Part shown: piece after piece, positions 7,870 through 16,069 of the stretch
Position numbering within the stretch: the first letter of the stretch is position 1
Layout of the letters: each line of letters starts with the position of its first letter
DNA from: Nocardioides astragali
GTDB taxonomy: Bacteria > Actinomycetota > Actinomycetes > Propionibacteriales > Nocardioidaceae
Direction: 5' to 3'
Length of the DNA: 64,000 bases
Assembly: GCF_024436375.1 (NCBI RefSeq)
Contig: NZ_JAFMZM010000006.1
Span: 186,001 to 250,000 of the forward strand
Notes under the pieces: generated by a model
The model's input: the letters and a program-made list of their open reading frames with translations, nothing else
The model's database searches: none
Told to the model about the DNA's origin: nothing
Translations under genes and position numbers: made by a program

Positions 7870-8678
7870 TGGGCCAGAAGATCAACCCGAACGGCTTCCG
7901 CCTGGGCATCTCCACCGACCACAAGAGCCGTTGGTACGCCGACAAGCTCTACAAGTCGTACGTCGGCGAGGACGTCGCGATCCGCAAGCTGCTCTCCAAG
8001 GGCATGGAGCGGGCCGGCATCTCCAAGGTCGAGATCGAGCGCACCCGTGACCGCGTCCGTGTGGACATCCACACCGCGCGTCCCGGCATCGTGATCGGTC
8101 GCCGAGGCGCCGAGGCCGACCGCATCCGCGGCGAGCTCGAGAAGCTCACCGGCAAGCAGGTCCAGCTCAACATCCTCGAGGTCAAGAACCCCGAGATCGA
8201 CGCGCAGCTGGTCGCCCAGGGTGTCGCCGAGCAGCTCTCGGGTCGTGTGCAGTTCCGCCGCGCGATGCGCAAGGCGATGCAGACCTCGATGCGCTCGGGT
8301 GCCAAGGGCATCCGGATCCAGTGCTCGGGTCGTCTCAACGGCGCCGAGATGTCGCGTACGGAGTTCTACCGCGAGGGCCGCGTGCCCCTGCACACCCTCC
8401 GTGCCGACATCGACTACGGCTTCTACGAGGCCAAGACCACCTTCGGCCGCATCGGTGTGAAGGTCTGGATCTACAAGGGCGAGGTCGCCGGCACCCGTGC
8501 CGAGCGCCAGGCCCAGCAGGCCGCCCGCGCCGGTGCCCCCGGTCGCGGCGGCGGCCGTCCCACCACCCGTGGCGCCGACCGCCCGAGCCGTGGCTCGCGC
8601 GGCGACCGCGCTCCTCGCACCGAGGGCACCGACGCCCCGGCTGTCGAGGCAGCACCGAGCGCCGGACAGGAGGCCTGA
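7869..8678 (+). CDS. rpsC: 30S ribosomal protein S3
   Basis: S3 (269 residues) is part of the mRNA entry tunnel and helicase. It opens GQKINPNGFRLGIST, has the KH-domain GxxG motif (GRRGAEADRIRGEL) and ends its core near KVWIYKGEV. A Gly/Arg/Ala-rich, disordered tail of about 60 residues follows, longer than in most bacteria. ATG 7869 overlaps the rplV stop by one base. Confidence 0.97.
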   Translation: MGQKINPNGFRLGISTDHKSRWYADKLYKSYVGEDVAIRKLLSKGMERAGISKVEIERTRDRVRVDIHTARPGIVIGRRGAEADRIRGELEKLTGKQVQLNILEVKNPEIDAQLVAQGVAEQLSGRVQFRRAMRKAMQTSMRSGAKGIRIQCSGRLNGAEMSRTEFYREGRVPLHTLRADIDYGFYEAKTTFGRIGVKVWIYKGEVAGTRAERQAQQAARAGAPGRGGGRPTTRGADRPSRGSRGDRAPRTEGTDAPAVEAAPSAGQEA

Positions 8679-8682
8679 CCTC

Positions 8683-9102
8683 ATGTTGATGCCCCGTCGC
8701 GTCAAGCACCGCAAGCAGCACCACCCCAAGCGCCGTGGCGTTGCGAAGGGCGGCACCTCGCTGGCCTTCGGTGACTTCGGCATCCAGGCGGTCGAGGGTC
8801 ACTACGTGACCAACCGACAGATCGAGTCGGCTCGTATCGCCATGACCCGTCACATCAAGCGTGGTGGAAAGGTCTGGATCAACATCTACCCGGACCGCCC
8901 GCTGACCAAGAAGCCCGCCGAGACCCGCATGGGTTCCGGCAAGGGCTCCCCCGAGTGGTGGGTTGCCAACGTCAAGCCCGGCCGCGTCATGTTCGAACTC
9001 TCCGGTGTCGACGAGGTGACTGCTCGTGAGGCCATGCGCCGCGCGATGCACAAGCTTCCGATGAAGTGCCGGTTCATCTCCCGAGAGGCCGGTGAATTCT
9101 GA
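8683..9102 (+). CDS. rplP: 50S ribosomal protein L16
   Basis: L16 (139 residues) helps form the A-site of the large subunit. The start MLMPRRVKHRKQHHPKRRG and the core GSGKGSPEWWVANVKPGR are diagnostic. ATG 8683 gives the usual two extra residues before MPRRV; ATG 8689 is the alternative. Its stop overlaps the rpmC start. Confidence 0.97.
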   Translation: MLMPRRVKHRKQHHPKRRGVAKGGTSLAFGDFGIQAVEGHYVTNRQIESARIAMTRHIKRGGKVWINIYPDRPLTKKPAETRMGSGKGSPEWWVANVKPGRVMFELSGVDEVTAREAMRRAMHKLPMKCRFISREAGEF

Positions 9103-9347
9103 TGGCTACCAAGCTGAACGCCCACGAGCTCGACGAGCTCAACGCCACCGACCTGGAGGCGAAGCTGCGCGAGGCCAAGGAGGAGCTGTTCAACCTCCGG
9201 TTCCAGGCGGCCACCGGCCAGCTGGACAGCCACGGCCGGCTCCGCACGGTCAAGAAGGACATCGCCCGCATCTACACCGTGGTCCGCGAGCGCGAGCTCG
9301 GGATCCGCACCACGCCGGGCGCGAACACTGAAGAGGCGAAGGCATGA
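9102..9347 (+). CDS. rpmC: 50S ribosomal protein L29
   Basis: L29 (81 residues) lies beside L23 at the tunnel exit. The helix pair LREAKEELFNLRFQAATGQL and the following RLRTVKKDIARIYTVVRERE are the family core. A short C-terminal tail extends it slightly beyond the usual 60-70 residues. The start shares one base with the rplP stop, and its stop overlaps rpsQ by 4 bases. Confidence 0.97.
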   Translation: MATKLNAHELDELNATDLEAKLREAKEELFNLRFQAATGQLDSHGRLRTVKKDIARIYTVVRERELGIRTTPGANTEEAKA

Positions 9348-9628
9348 GCGACACCAACGACCAGGACACCACCGAGCAGCGCAACCAGCGCAAGGTCCGT
9401 GAGGGCCTCGTCGTCAGCGACAAGATGGACAAGACCATCGTCGTCGCCGTCGAGGACCGCGTGAAGCACGCCCTCTACGGCAAGGTCCTGCGCAAGACGT
9501 CGCGCCTCAAGGCTCACGACGAGACCAACACCTGCGGCATCGGCGACCGGGTCCTGATCATGGAGACCCGTCCGCTGTCCGCCACCAAGCGCTGGCGCCT
9601 CGTCGAGGTCCTCGAGAAGGCCAAGTGA
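9344..9628 (+). CDS. rpsQ: 30S ribosomal protein S17
   Basis: S17 (94 residues) is a primary 16S rRNA binder. RKVREGLVVSDKMDKTIVVAVEDRVKH and the TNTCGIGDRVLIMETRPLSATKRWRLVEVLEKA ending are typical. The N-terminus carries about 14 extra acidic/polar residues. A 122-base gap with no clear terminator separates it from rplN, which begins the spc part. Confidence 0.97.
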   Translation: MSDTNDQDTTEQRNQRKVREGLVVSDKMDKTIVVAVEDRVKHALYGKVLRKTSRLKAHDETNTCGIGDRVLIMETRPLSATKRWRLVEVLEKAK

Positions 9629-9750
9629 TCCATCGGTGAGGTGAGCCCCGCTCGCCCCGCCCAGGTCCACCCAGCGAAGAACCCCACCAGTTCGGCCAGG
9701 CTCCCGCCCCGCGAGGGCGTGAGAACCAGCTCGACAACCAGGAGAAACCA

Positions 9751-10119
9751 ATGATCCAGCAGGAGTCGCGACTCAAGGTCGCCGACAACACCGGTGCGAA
9801 GGAAATCCTCTGCATCCGTGTTCTCGGTGGCTCTGGCCGTCGCTACGCCGGCATCGGTGACGTCATCGTCGCCACCGTCAAGGACGCGATCCCCGGTGGC
9901 AACGTCAAGAAGGGCGACGTCGTCAAGGCCGTGGTCGTACGCACCGTCAAGGAGCGTCGCCGCGCCGACGGTTCCTACATCCGCTTCGACGAGAACGCCG
10001 CCGTCATCCTCAAGAACGACGGCGAGCCCCGTGGCACGCGCATCTTCGGCCCCGTGGGTCGAGAGCTGCGTGAGAAGCGGTTCATGAAGATCATCTCGCT
10101 CGCCCCGGAGGTGTTGTGA
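9751..10119 (+). CDS. rplN: 50S ribosomal protein L14
   Basis: L14 (122 residues, the standard length) contacts 16S rRNA in an inter-subunit bridge and is the target of the silencing factor RsfS. MIQQESRLKVADNTGAKEILCIRVLGGS and the EPRGTRIFGPVGRELREK block identify it. ATG 9751 follows a good AGGAGAAA ribosome site. Confidence 0.98.
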   Translation: MIQQESRLKVADNTGAKEILCIRVLGGSGRRYAGIGDVIVATVKDAIPGGNVKKGDVVKAVVVRTVKERRRADGSYIRFDENAAVILKNDGEPRGTRIFGPVGRELREKRFMKIISLAPEVL

Positions 10120-10122
10120 GAG

Positions 10123-10476
10123 ATGGGTAAGCACATGAACATCAAGAAGGGCGACACCGTCAAGGTGATCGCAGGCAAGGACAAGGGTGCCCAGGGCAAG
10201 GTCATCACGGTGCTCCGCGAGGAGGACCGCGTGATCGTCGAGGGGGTCAACCTCGTCAAGCGCCACACCAAGTCCGTGCAGCAGACCGGTACGACCGGCG
10301 GCATCATCACCCGGGAGGCGCCGATCCACGTCTCCAACGTGATGCTGGTCGAGGGTGACGGCGTCACCCGCGTCAGCTTCCGCCGCGACGAGGTCACCAA
10401 GCGCCGTCCCGACGGCTCGACCTACACCGCCAGCCGCTCGGTCCGCGTGTCCCGCAAGACCGGCAAGGAGATCTGA
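10123..10476 (+). CDS. rplX: 50S ribosomal protein L24
   Basis: L24 (117 residues) is an assembly initiator for the large subunit. The KOW motif KKGDTVKVIAGKDKGAQGKV and the VEGVNLVKRHTK segment are clear. ATG 10123 gives MGKHMNIKKGD; ATG 10135 is an equally likely alternative. rplE begins 1 base after its stop. Confidence 0.96.
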   Translation: MGKHMNIKKGDTVKVIAGKDKGAQGKVITVLREEDRVIVEGVNLVKRHTKSVQQTGTTGGIITREAPIHVSNVMLVEGDGVTRVSFRRDEVTKRRPDGSTYTASRSVRVSRKTGKEI

Positions 10477-10477
10477 G

Positions 10478-11062
10478 ATGACCCAGTCCACCTCGGAGAC
10501 CACCTCCCCGACGACCGAGATCCCGCGTCTCAAGGCGCGCTACCGCGAGGAGATCATCCCCGCGCTGCGCTCCGAGTTCGAGATCGCCAACATCATGCAG
10601 GTCCCCGGCCTGACCAAGATCGTGGTCAACATGGGTGTCGGTGAGGCTGCTCGCGACTCCAAGCTGATCGAGGGCGCCATCCGCGACCTCACCGCGATCA
10701 CCGGCCAGAAGCCGGCCGTCACGAAGGCCCGCAAGTCCATCGCGCAGTTCAAGCTGCGCGAGGGCATGCCGATCGGTGCGCACGTCACGCTGCGCGGCGA
10801 CCGGATGTGGGAGTTCCTGGACCGCCTGCTCTCCCTGGCGCTGCCCCGCATCCGTGACTTCCGCGGCCTCTCGCCCAAGCAGTTCGACGGGCGCGGCAAC
10901 TACACCTTCGGTCTCACCGAGCAGGTCATGTTCCACGAGATCAACCAGGACAAGATCGACCGGTCCCGCGGCATGGACATCACCGTCGTGACCACCGCCA
11001 CCAATGACGACGAGGGCCGCGCACTGCTCAAGCAGCTCGGCTTCCCGTTCAAGGAGAACTGA
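10478..11062 (+). CDS. rplE: 50S ribosomal protein L5
   Basis: L5 (194 residues) carries 5S rRNA to the large subunit and touches S13. The [14 protein letters not shown] start, the [17 protein letters not shown] loop and the [26 protein letters not shown] block are diagnostic. A short Ser/Thr-rich N-terminal tail precedes them. Confidence 0.97.
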
Positions 11063-11063
11063 C

Positions 11064-11249
11064 ATGGCGAAGACTGCCCTCAAGGTCAAGGCCGCTCGCA
11101 AGCCGAAGTTCGCTGTCCGCGGTTACACCCGCTGCCAGCGCTGCGGCCGTCCGAAGGCCGTCTACCGCAAGTTCGGCCTGTGCCGCATCTGCCTGCGGGA
11201 GATGGCCCACCGCGGCGAGCTGCCCGGCGTCACCAAGTCCTCCTGGTGA
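11064..11249 (+). CDS. rpsZ: 30S ribosomal protein S14, zinc-binding (type Z)
   Basis: This 61-residue S14 has two Cys pairs (CQRCGRP and [13 protein letters not shown]) that bind a structural zinc in the short, zinc-requiring form. A zinc-free paralogue (rpsN) is often kept elsewhere in actinobacteria under Zur control; none is in this window. It begins 1 base after rplE. Confidence 0.97.
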
Positions 11250-11336
11250 CCACGGTCTCCTCGCTCACCACCTCAACACGTTGAAGGTCGAACCGGCCGC
11301 GCGCCGCTCGAAACCACGACGAGAAAGAACCACATC

Positions 11337-11756
11337 ATGACGATGACTGACCCGATCGCAGACATGCTCACGCGTCTGCGCAACGCCAACCAGGCGTACC
11401 ACGACGCCGTGTCGATGCCCTACAGCAAGATGAAGGCCGGCCTCGCGGAGATCCTCAAGCAGGAGGGCTACATCACCTCCTACGACGTACAGGACAACGT
11501 CACCGCCGAGGGCGAGCCCTCGGTCGGCAAGACGCTGACCGTCACGCTCAAGTACGGCCGCAACCGGGAGCGCTCGATCGCCGGCGTCCGCCGCATCAGC
11601 AAGCCCGGCCTGCGCGTCTACGCCAAGAGCACCAACCTGCCTCGGGTCCTCGGTGGCCTCGGCGTCGCGATCATCTCGACGAGCCAGGGCCTGCTCACCG
11701 ACCGCCAGGCGAACCAGAAGGGCGTGGGCGGAGAAGTCCTCGCCTACGTCTGGTAA
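11337..11756 (+). CDS. rpsH: 30S ribosomal protein S8
   Basis: S8 (139 residues) is a central 30S assembly protein and the spc-operon autorepressor in Escherichia coli. TMTDPIADMLTRLRNANQA and the STSQGLLTDRQANQKGVGGEVLAYVW ending are typical. An 87-base gap precedes it, with an AGAAAGAACC ribosome site near ATG 11337. Confidence 0.98.
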   Translation: MTMTDPIADMLTRLRNANQAYHDAVSMPYSKMKAGLAEILKQEGYITSYDVQDNVTAEGEPSVGKTLTVTLKYGRNRERSIAGVRRISKPGLRVYAKSTNLPRVLGGLGVAIISTSQGLLTDRQANQKGVGGEVLAYVW

Positions 11757-11788
11757 TCCGGACTACTAGACCAGAAGGAGAAACAAGC

Positions 11789-12331
11789 ATGTCGCGTATC
11801 GGCAGGCTCCCCATCCCGGTCCCGTCCGGTGTCGATGTTGCCATCGACGAGGCGACGGTCACCGTCAAGGGCCCCAAGGGCACGCTGAGCCACACCGTGG
11901 CTTCACCCATCGTGGTGGAGAAGGGTGAGGACGGCGTCCTCTCGGTCAACCGCCCCGACGACGAGCGCAACAGCCGCTCGCTGCACGGGCTGACCCGCAC
12001 CCTGATCAACAACATGGTCGTCGGCGTCACCGAGGGCTACGAGAAGAAGCTCGAGATCGTGGGCGTGGGCTACCGCGTGCTGCCCAAGGGCCCCACGCAG
12101 CTCGAGTTCCAGCTCGGCTACTCGCACCCCATCGTCTTCGACGCGCCCGAGGGCATCACCTTCACCACCGAGGGCCCGACCAAGCTCGGCGTCGTCGGCA
12201 TCGACAAGCAGCTCGTCGGTGAGGTCGCGGCCAAGATCCGCAAGCTGCGCAAGCCCGAGCCCTACAAGGGCAAGGGTGTGCGCTACTCCGGCGAGCACAT
12301 CCGCCGCAAGGTCGGAAAGGCCGGTAAGTGA
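11789..12331 (+). CDS. rplF: 50S ribosomal protein L6
   Basis: L6 (180 residues) sits near the sarcin-ricin loop. It has the duplicated L6 fold; key blocks are SRIGRLPIPVPSGVDV, VTVKGPKGTLSHT and the C-terminal RKLRKPEPYKGKGVRYSGE. A good AGAAGGAGAAA site precedes ATG 11789. rplR begins 1 base after its stop. Confidence 0.98.
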   Translation: MSRIGRLPIPVPSGVDVAIDEATVTVKGPKGTLSHTVASPIVVEKGEDGVLSVNRPDDERNSRSLHGLTRTLINNMVVGVTEGYEKKLEIVGVGYRVLPKGPTQLEFQLGYSHPIVFDAPEGITFTTEGPTKLGVVGIDKQLVGEVAAKIRKLRKPEPYKGKGVRYSGEHIRRKVGKAGK

Positions 12332-12332
12332 C

Positions 12333-12716
12333 ATGGCGATCTCACTCAGCAACAACAAGCACACCGCGAACCGCGTACGTGCCCGTCTGCGCCGTCAGGC
12401 GCGCGGTCGCAAGCGCATCCACGGCACCACCGAGCGCCCGCGCCTGGTGGTGACCCGGTCGGCCCGTCACATCTCGGTCCAGGTCGTCGACGACCTGGCC
12501 GGCGCGACGCTGGCCTACGCCTCCACCATGGAGGCCGACGTCCGCGCCGCGGGCGGCGACAAGACCGCGCAGGCCAAGCTGGTCGGCGAGCGGGTGGCCG
12601 AGCGTGCCAAGGCGGCGGGGATCGAAGGCGTCGTCTTCGACCGTGCCGGCAACAAGTACCACGGTCGCATCGCGGCCCTCGCCGATGCCGCCCGTGAGGG
12701 CGGATTGTCCTTCTGA
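12333..12716 (+). CDS. rplR: 50S ribosomal protein L18
   Basis: L18 (127 residues) binds 5S rRNA with L5. RVRARLRRQARGRKRIHGTTERPRLVVTRS and the C-terminal VFDRAGNKYHGRIAALADAAREGGLSF are diagnostic. It starts immediately after rplF, and a 48-base gap separates it from rpsE. Confidence 0.97.
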   Translation: MAISLSNNKHTANRVRARLRRQARGRKRIHGTTERPRLVVTRSARHISVQVVDDLAGATLAYASTMEADVRAAGGDKTAQAKLVGERVAERAKAAGIEGVVFDRAGNKYHGRIAALADAAREGGLSF

Positions 12717-12764
12717 TCGCGGACAACGCGGTAAGAGAGAGAACTTAGATATGGAGCACATCTC

Positions 12765-13376
12765 ATGAGCGGAGCCCAGCGCGGACAGCGCAGCGGTGGC
12801 TCGGGCGACCGTCGTCAGCGTGACGACCGTCGCGGTGGCGGCGCTGAAAAGTCTGTCTACATCGAGCGAGTCGTCGCCATCAACCGTGTCGCCAAGGTCG
12901 TCAAGGGTGGTCGTCGCTTCAGCTTCACCGCCCTCGTGATCGTCGGCGACGGCGACGGCATGGTCGGCGTCGGCTACGGCAAGGCCAAGGAAGTCCCGGC
13001 AGCGATCGCCAAGGGCGTCGAGGAGGCCAAGAAGAACTTCTTCAAGGTCCCCCGCAGCCAGGGCACCATCCCGCACCCGGTCCAGGGCGAGAAGGCCGCG
13101 GGCGTCGTCCTGCTGCGTCCCGCCGCTCCCGGTACCGGCGTCATCGCCGGTGGCCCGGTGCGCGCGGTGCTCGAGTGCGCCGGCATCCACGACGTGCTGA
13201 GCAAGTCGCTCGGCTCGTCCAACCAGATCAACATCGTCCACGCGACCGTGGAGGCCCTTCGCATGCTCGAGGAGCCCGAGCAGGTTGCGGCTCGCCGCGG
13301 CATGCGCGTCGAGGACGTCACCCCGGCTGCGCTCCTGCGAGCGCGCGCCGAGGCTGAGACGGGGGTGTCTGCCTGA
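12765..13376 (+). CDS. rpsE: 30S ribosomal protein S5
   Basis: S5 (203 residues) affects decoding accuracy and mRNA entry. A Gly/Arg-rich N-terminal tail of about 28 residues precedes the core ERVVAINRVAKVVKGGRRFSF. The GYGKAKEVPAAIAKGVEEAKKN and RAVLECAGIHDVLSKSLGSSN blocks identify the family. Its stop overlaps the rpmD start by one base. Confidence 0.98.
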   Translation: MSGAQRGQRSGGSGDRRQRDDRRGGGAEKSVYIERVVAINRVAKVVKGGRRFSFTALVIVGDGDGMVGVGYGKAKEVPAAIAKGVEEAKKNFFKVPRSQGTIPHPVQGEKAAGVVLLRPAAPGTGVIAGGPVRAVLECAGIHDVLSKSLGSSNQINIVHATVEALRMLEEPEQVAARRGMRVEDVTPAALLRARAEAETGVSA

Positions 13377-13558
13377 TGGCTCAGCTCAAGGTCCAGCAGA
13401 AGCGCGGTCTCGTCGGCCTCAAGGCCAACCAGCGCGAGACGCTGCGTTCGCTCGGTCTCAAGCGGATCGGCGACGTCGTCGTCAAGGAAGACCGCCCGGA
13501 GATCCGGGGCATGGTCAACACGGTCCGTCACCTGGTGACGGTCGAGGAGGTGGAGTGA
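13376..13558 (+). CDS. rpmD: 50S ribosomal protein L30
   Basis: L30 is a 60-residue protein of the large subunit. LKVQQKRGLVGLKANQRETLRSLGLKRI and the RGMVNTVRHLVTVEEV ending match the family at the normal length. It overlaps rpsE by one base and is followed by rplO after 1 base. Confidence 0.96.
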   Translation: MAQLKVQQKRGLVGLKANQRETLRSLGLKRIGDVVVKEDRPEIRGMVNTVRHLVTVEEVE

Positions 13559-13559
13559 T

Positions 13560-14000
13560 ATGACGCTCAAGCTGCATCACTTGCGTCCCGCTCCGGGCGC
13601 CAAGACCGCGAAGACCCGTGTGGGTCGCGGTGAGGGCTCGAAGGGCAAGACCGCCGGCCGCGGCACCAAGGGCACCAAGGCGCGCTACCAGGTTCCGGTT
13701 GCCTTCGAGGGTGGCCAGATGCCGATCCACATGCGCCTGCCCAAGCTGAAGGGGTTCAAGAACCCCTTCCGCGTGGAGTTCCAGGTCGTCAACCTCGACC
13801 GCCTCGGCGAACTCTTCCCCGAGGGTGGCTCCGTGACGGTCGCCGACCTCGTGGCCAAGGGCGCCGTCCGCAAGGGCCAGCCTGTCAAGGTCCTCGGTCA
13901 GGGCGACATCTCGGTCGCCGTCCAGGTCAGCGTCGACGCGTTCTCGAGCTCCGCCAAGGAGAAGATCGAGGCCGCGGGCGGCACCGCGACCGTGGCCTGA
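13560..14000 (+). CDS. rplO: 50S ribosomal protein L15
   Basis: L15 (146 residues) is a late-assembly large-subunit protein. LHHLRPAPGAKTAKTRVGRGEGSKGKTAGRGTKG and the FEGGQMPIHMRLPKLKGFKN block are diagnostic. It is the last ribosomal gene of this run and is followed by a strong hairpin before secY. Confidence 0.98.
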   Translation: MTLKLHHLRPAPGAKTAKTRVGRGEGSKGKTAGRGTKGTKARYQVPVAFEGGQMPIHMRLPKLKGFKNPFRVEFQVVNLDRLGELFPEGGSVTVADLVAKGAVRKGQPVKVLGQGDISVAVQVSVDAFSSSAKEKIEAAGGTATVA

Positions 14001-14024
14001 GGCCACACGTTCGCTCATCCGGTG

Positions 14025-14063
14025 AAGGCCTGGCCGCACAGTGGGAACTGTCGGCCGGGCCTT
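14025..14063 (+). terminator. Hairpin after rplO (terminator or attenuator)
   Basis: AAGGCCTGGCCG at 14025-14036 pairs with CGGCCGGGCCTT at 14052-14063 with one T-G wobble, and ACAGT-GGGA-ACTGT closes inside it. No T-run follows (CGTCGTT), so it may act as a GC-rich terminator or only partly reduce transcription into secY. Confidence 0.7.
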
Positions 14064-14073
14064 CGTCGTTAGC

Positions 14074-14110
14074 GGGGAAGCGGGTCGCAACCCGACTGTT
14101 AGGCTTCCCC
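14074..14110 (+). promoter_or_regulatory. secY leader hairpin
   Basis: GGGGAAGC (14074-14081) pairs with GCTTCCCC (14103-14110); an inner stem GGGT-CGCA-ACCC lies at 14082-14093. A possible -10 (TAGGCT, 14100-14105) sits within the right arm, so this could also be promoter DNA. The role is not determined. Confidence 0.4.
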
Positions 14111-14189
14111 GGGCTCTCCGCCGCACGCCGGTGAGGGTCTGTCGTCCGCCCGCCGATCCTGGCCGGGCACCCATACGAAAGAGGAACCA

Positions 14190-15485
14190 GTGCTAGGCGC
14201 GTTCGCCAATGCTTTCCGGACACCGGACCTGCGGCGCAAGCTGCTGTTCGTCCTGCTGATCATCGCGATCTTCCGGCTCGGGTCCCAGGTGCCCACTCCG
14301 GGTGTCCACGTGGCCAACGTCCAGGCCTGCATCAGCCAGCTCGAGGAGGGTGGCCTCTACAGCCTGATCAACCTCTTCTCCGGCGGTGCGCTGCTCCAGC
14401 TCACCATCTTCGCGCTGGGGATCATGCCCTACATCACGGCCTCGATCATCCTCCAGCTGCTCGTCGTGGTGATCCCGCGACTCGAAGCGCTGAAGAAGGA
14501 GGGCCAGGCCGGCCAGACGAAGATCACGCAGTACACCCGCTACCTCACGCTCGGTCTCGCCGTCCTCCAGGCCACCGGCATCGTGGCCCTCGCGCGCAAC
14601 AAGGCGCTGCTCCAGGGCTGTGAGCGCGACCTGCTGCACGACAACAGCACCGCGACCTTCCTGGTCATGGTCGTCACGATGACGGCCGGCACCGCGGTCA
14701 TCATGTGGCTCGGTGAGCTCATCACCGACCGCGGCATCGGCAACGGCATGTCGATCCTCATCTTCACCCAGGTCGTGGCCACGTTCCCGGCCTCCCTGTG
14801 GAGCGTGCAGACCTCCAAGGGCTGGGTGGTCTTCAGCATCGTGATGGTCATCGGCCTGATCCTGGTCGCGGGCGTCATCTTCATCGAGCAGGCGCAGCGC
14901 CGTATCCCGGTGCAGTACGCCCGTCGCATGGTCGGGCGCAAGATGTTCGGCGGGAACTCGACCTACATCCCGCTCAAGGTCAACCAGGCCGGCATCATCC
15001 CGGTCATCTTCGCCTCGTCGCTCCTCTACCTCCCGGCGATGGCGGTGCAGTTCAACCCGGAGAGCAAGAACCCGGTCCTGGACTTCATCGGCACCTACCT
15101 CGTCGGCGGCGACCACCCGCTCTACATGCTCATGTACTTCGCGCTCATCATCTTCTTCACGTACTTCTACGTCTCGATCACCTTCAACCCTGTCGAGGTG
15201 GCGGACAACATGAAGAAGTACGGCGGCTTCATCCCCGGGATCCGGGCGGGCAAGCCGACCGAGGACTACCTGTCCTACGTCCTGTCCCGCATCACGTTCC
15301 CTGGAGCTCTCTACCTCGGCCTGATCTCGTTGGTCCCCCTCGTCGCCTTCGCGATGATCGAGGCCAACCAGAACTTCCCGTTCGGGGGCACGTCCATCCT
15401 CATCATGGTCGGCGTTGCGCTCGACACGGTGAAGCAGATCGAGAGCCAGCTCCAGCAGCGCAACTACGAAGGATTCCTCCGTTAA
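14190..15485 (+). CDS. secY: Preprotein translocase subunit SecY
   Basis: SecY is the channel of the Sec translocon in the cytoplasmic membrane. The 431-residue protein has ten hydrophobic segments. It starts with the amphipathic LGAFANAFRTPDLRRKLLF, followed by TM1 (residues about 18-35). The plug region, the GGALLQLTIFALGIMPYITASII block and the QRRIPVQYARR loop are typical. The GTG start at 14190 follows AAAGAGGAA. adk begins directly after its stop with no spacer, so the two are co-translated. Confidence 0.97.
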   Translation: MLGAFANAFRTPDLRRKLLFVLLIIAIFRLGSQVPTPGVHVANVQACISQLEEGGLYSLINLFSGGALLQLTIFALGIMPYITASIILQLLVVVIPRLEALKKEGQAGQTKITQYTRYLTLGLAVLQATGIVALARNKALLQGCERDLLHDNSTATFLVMVVTMTAGTAVIMWLGELITDRGIGNGMSILIFTQVVATFPASLWSVQTSKGWVVFSIVMVIGLILVAGVIFIEQAQRRIPVQYARRMVGRKMFGGNSTYIPLKVNQAGIIPVIFASSLLYLPAMAVQFNPESKNPVLDFIGTYLVGGDHPLYMLMYFALIIFFTYFYVSITFNPVEVADNMKKYGGFIPGIRAGKPTEDYLSYVLSRITFPGALYLGLISLVPLVAFAMIEANQNFPFGGTSILIMVGVALDTVKQIESQLQQRNYEGFLR

Positions 15486-16061
15486 ATGAGACTCATCCTC
15501 ATGGGCCCGCCGGGTGCGGGCAAAGGCACCCAGGCGCGGTTCATCGCGGACCACTTCGGGGTCCCGGCGATCTCCACCGGCGACATCTTCAGGGCCAACG
15601 TCAGCAAGGGCACGCCCCTCGGGCTGGAGGCCAAGCGCTACATGGACGCCGGGGAGTACGTTCCCGACGAGGTCACCAACCTCATGGTCCGCAACCGGAT
15701 CGACGAGCCCGACGCCGAGCCCGGGTTCCTGCTCGACGGCTACCCGCGCACGCTCGCGCAGGTCACCGAGCTCGACGGGATGATCCGCTTCACCGGCCAC
15801 CAGCTCGACGCGGTGGTCGTGCTGACGGTGGACCCGGAGGAGCTCGTCCAGCGCCTGCTCCAGCGCGCGGTGACCGACGGCCGCGCCGACGACACCGAGG
15901 ACGTCATCCGTCGCCGCCAGGAGGTCTACGCCGAGCAGACCGAGCCGCTCATCGAGGTCTACCGCGAGCGCGGCATCCTCATCGAGGTCGACGGGATGGG
16001 TGAGGTCGACGACGTGACCAAGCGCATCTTCGAGGCCCTCGACGTGGTCCCGCAGAGCTGA
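15486..16061 (+). CDS. adk: Adenylate kinase, short form
   Basis: The enzyme interconverts ATP + AMP and 2 ADP. The 191-residue protein has the P-loop GPPGAGKGTQ (residues 7-16), the AMP-site ISTGDIFRAN and LDGYPRTLAQ. It lacks the zinc-type lid insert; the lid region (RAVTDGRADDTEDVIRRR) is short, as in actinobacterial adenylate kinases. It lies between secY and map in the usual order and starts at the base after the secY stop. Confidence 0.97.
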   Translation: MRLILMGPPGAGKGTQARFIADHFGVPAISTGDIFRANVSKGTPLGLEAKRYMDAGEYVPDEVTNLMVRNRIDEPDAEPGFLLDGYPRTLAQVTELDGMIRFTGHQLDAVVVLTVDPEELVQRLLQRAVTDGRADDTEDVIRRRQEVYAEQTEPLIEVYRERGILIEVDGMGEVDDVTKRIFEALDVVPQS

Positions 16062-16069
16062 GCCGCCCG

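Noticed and set aside
14193..15800. 535-codon open frame opposite secY-adk
   Set aside because: It mirrors SecY codon bias, is extremely rich in Asp/Glu/Arg and has no recognisable fold.
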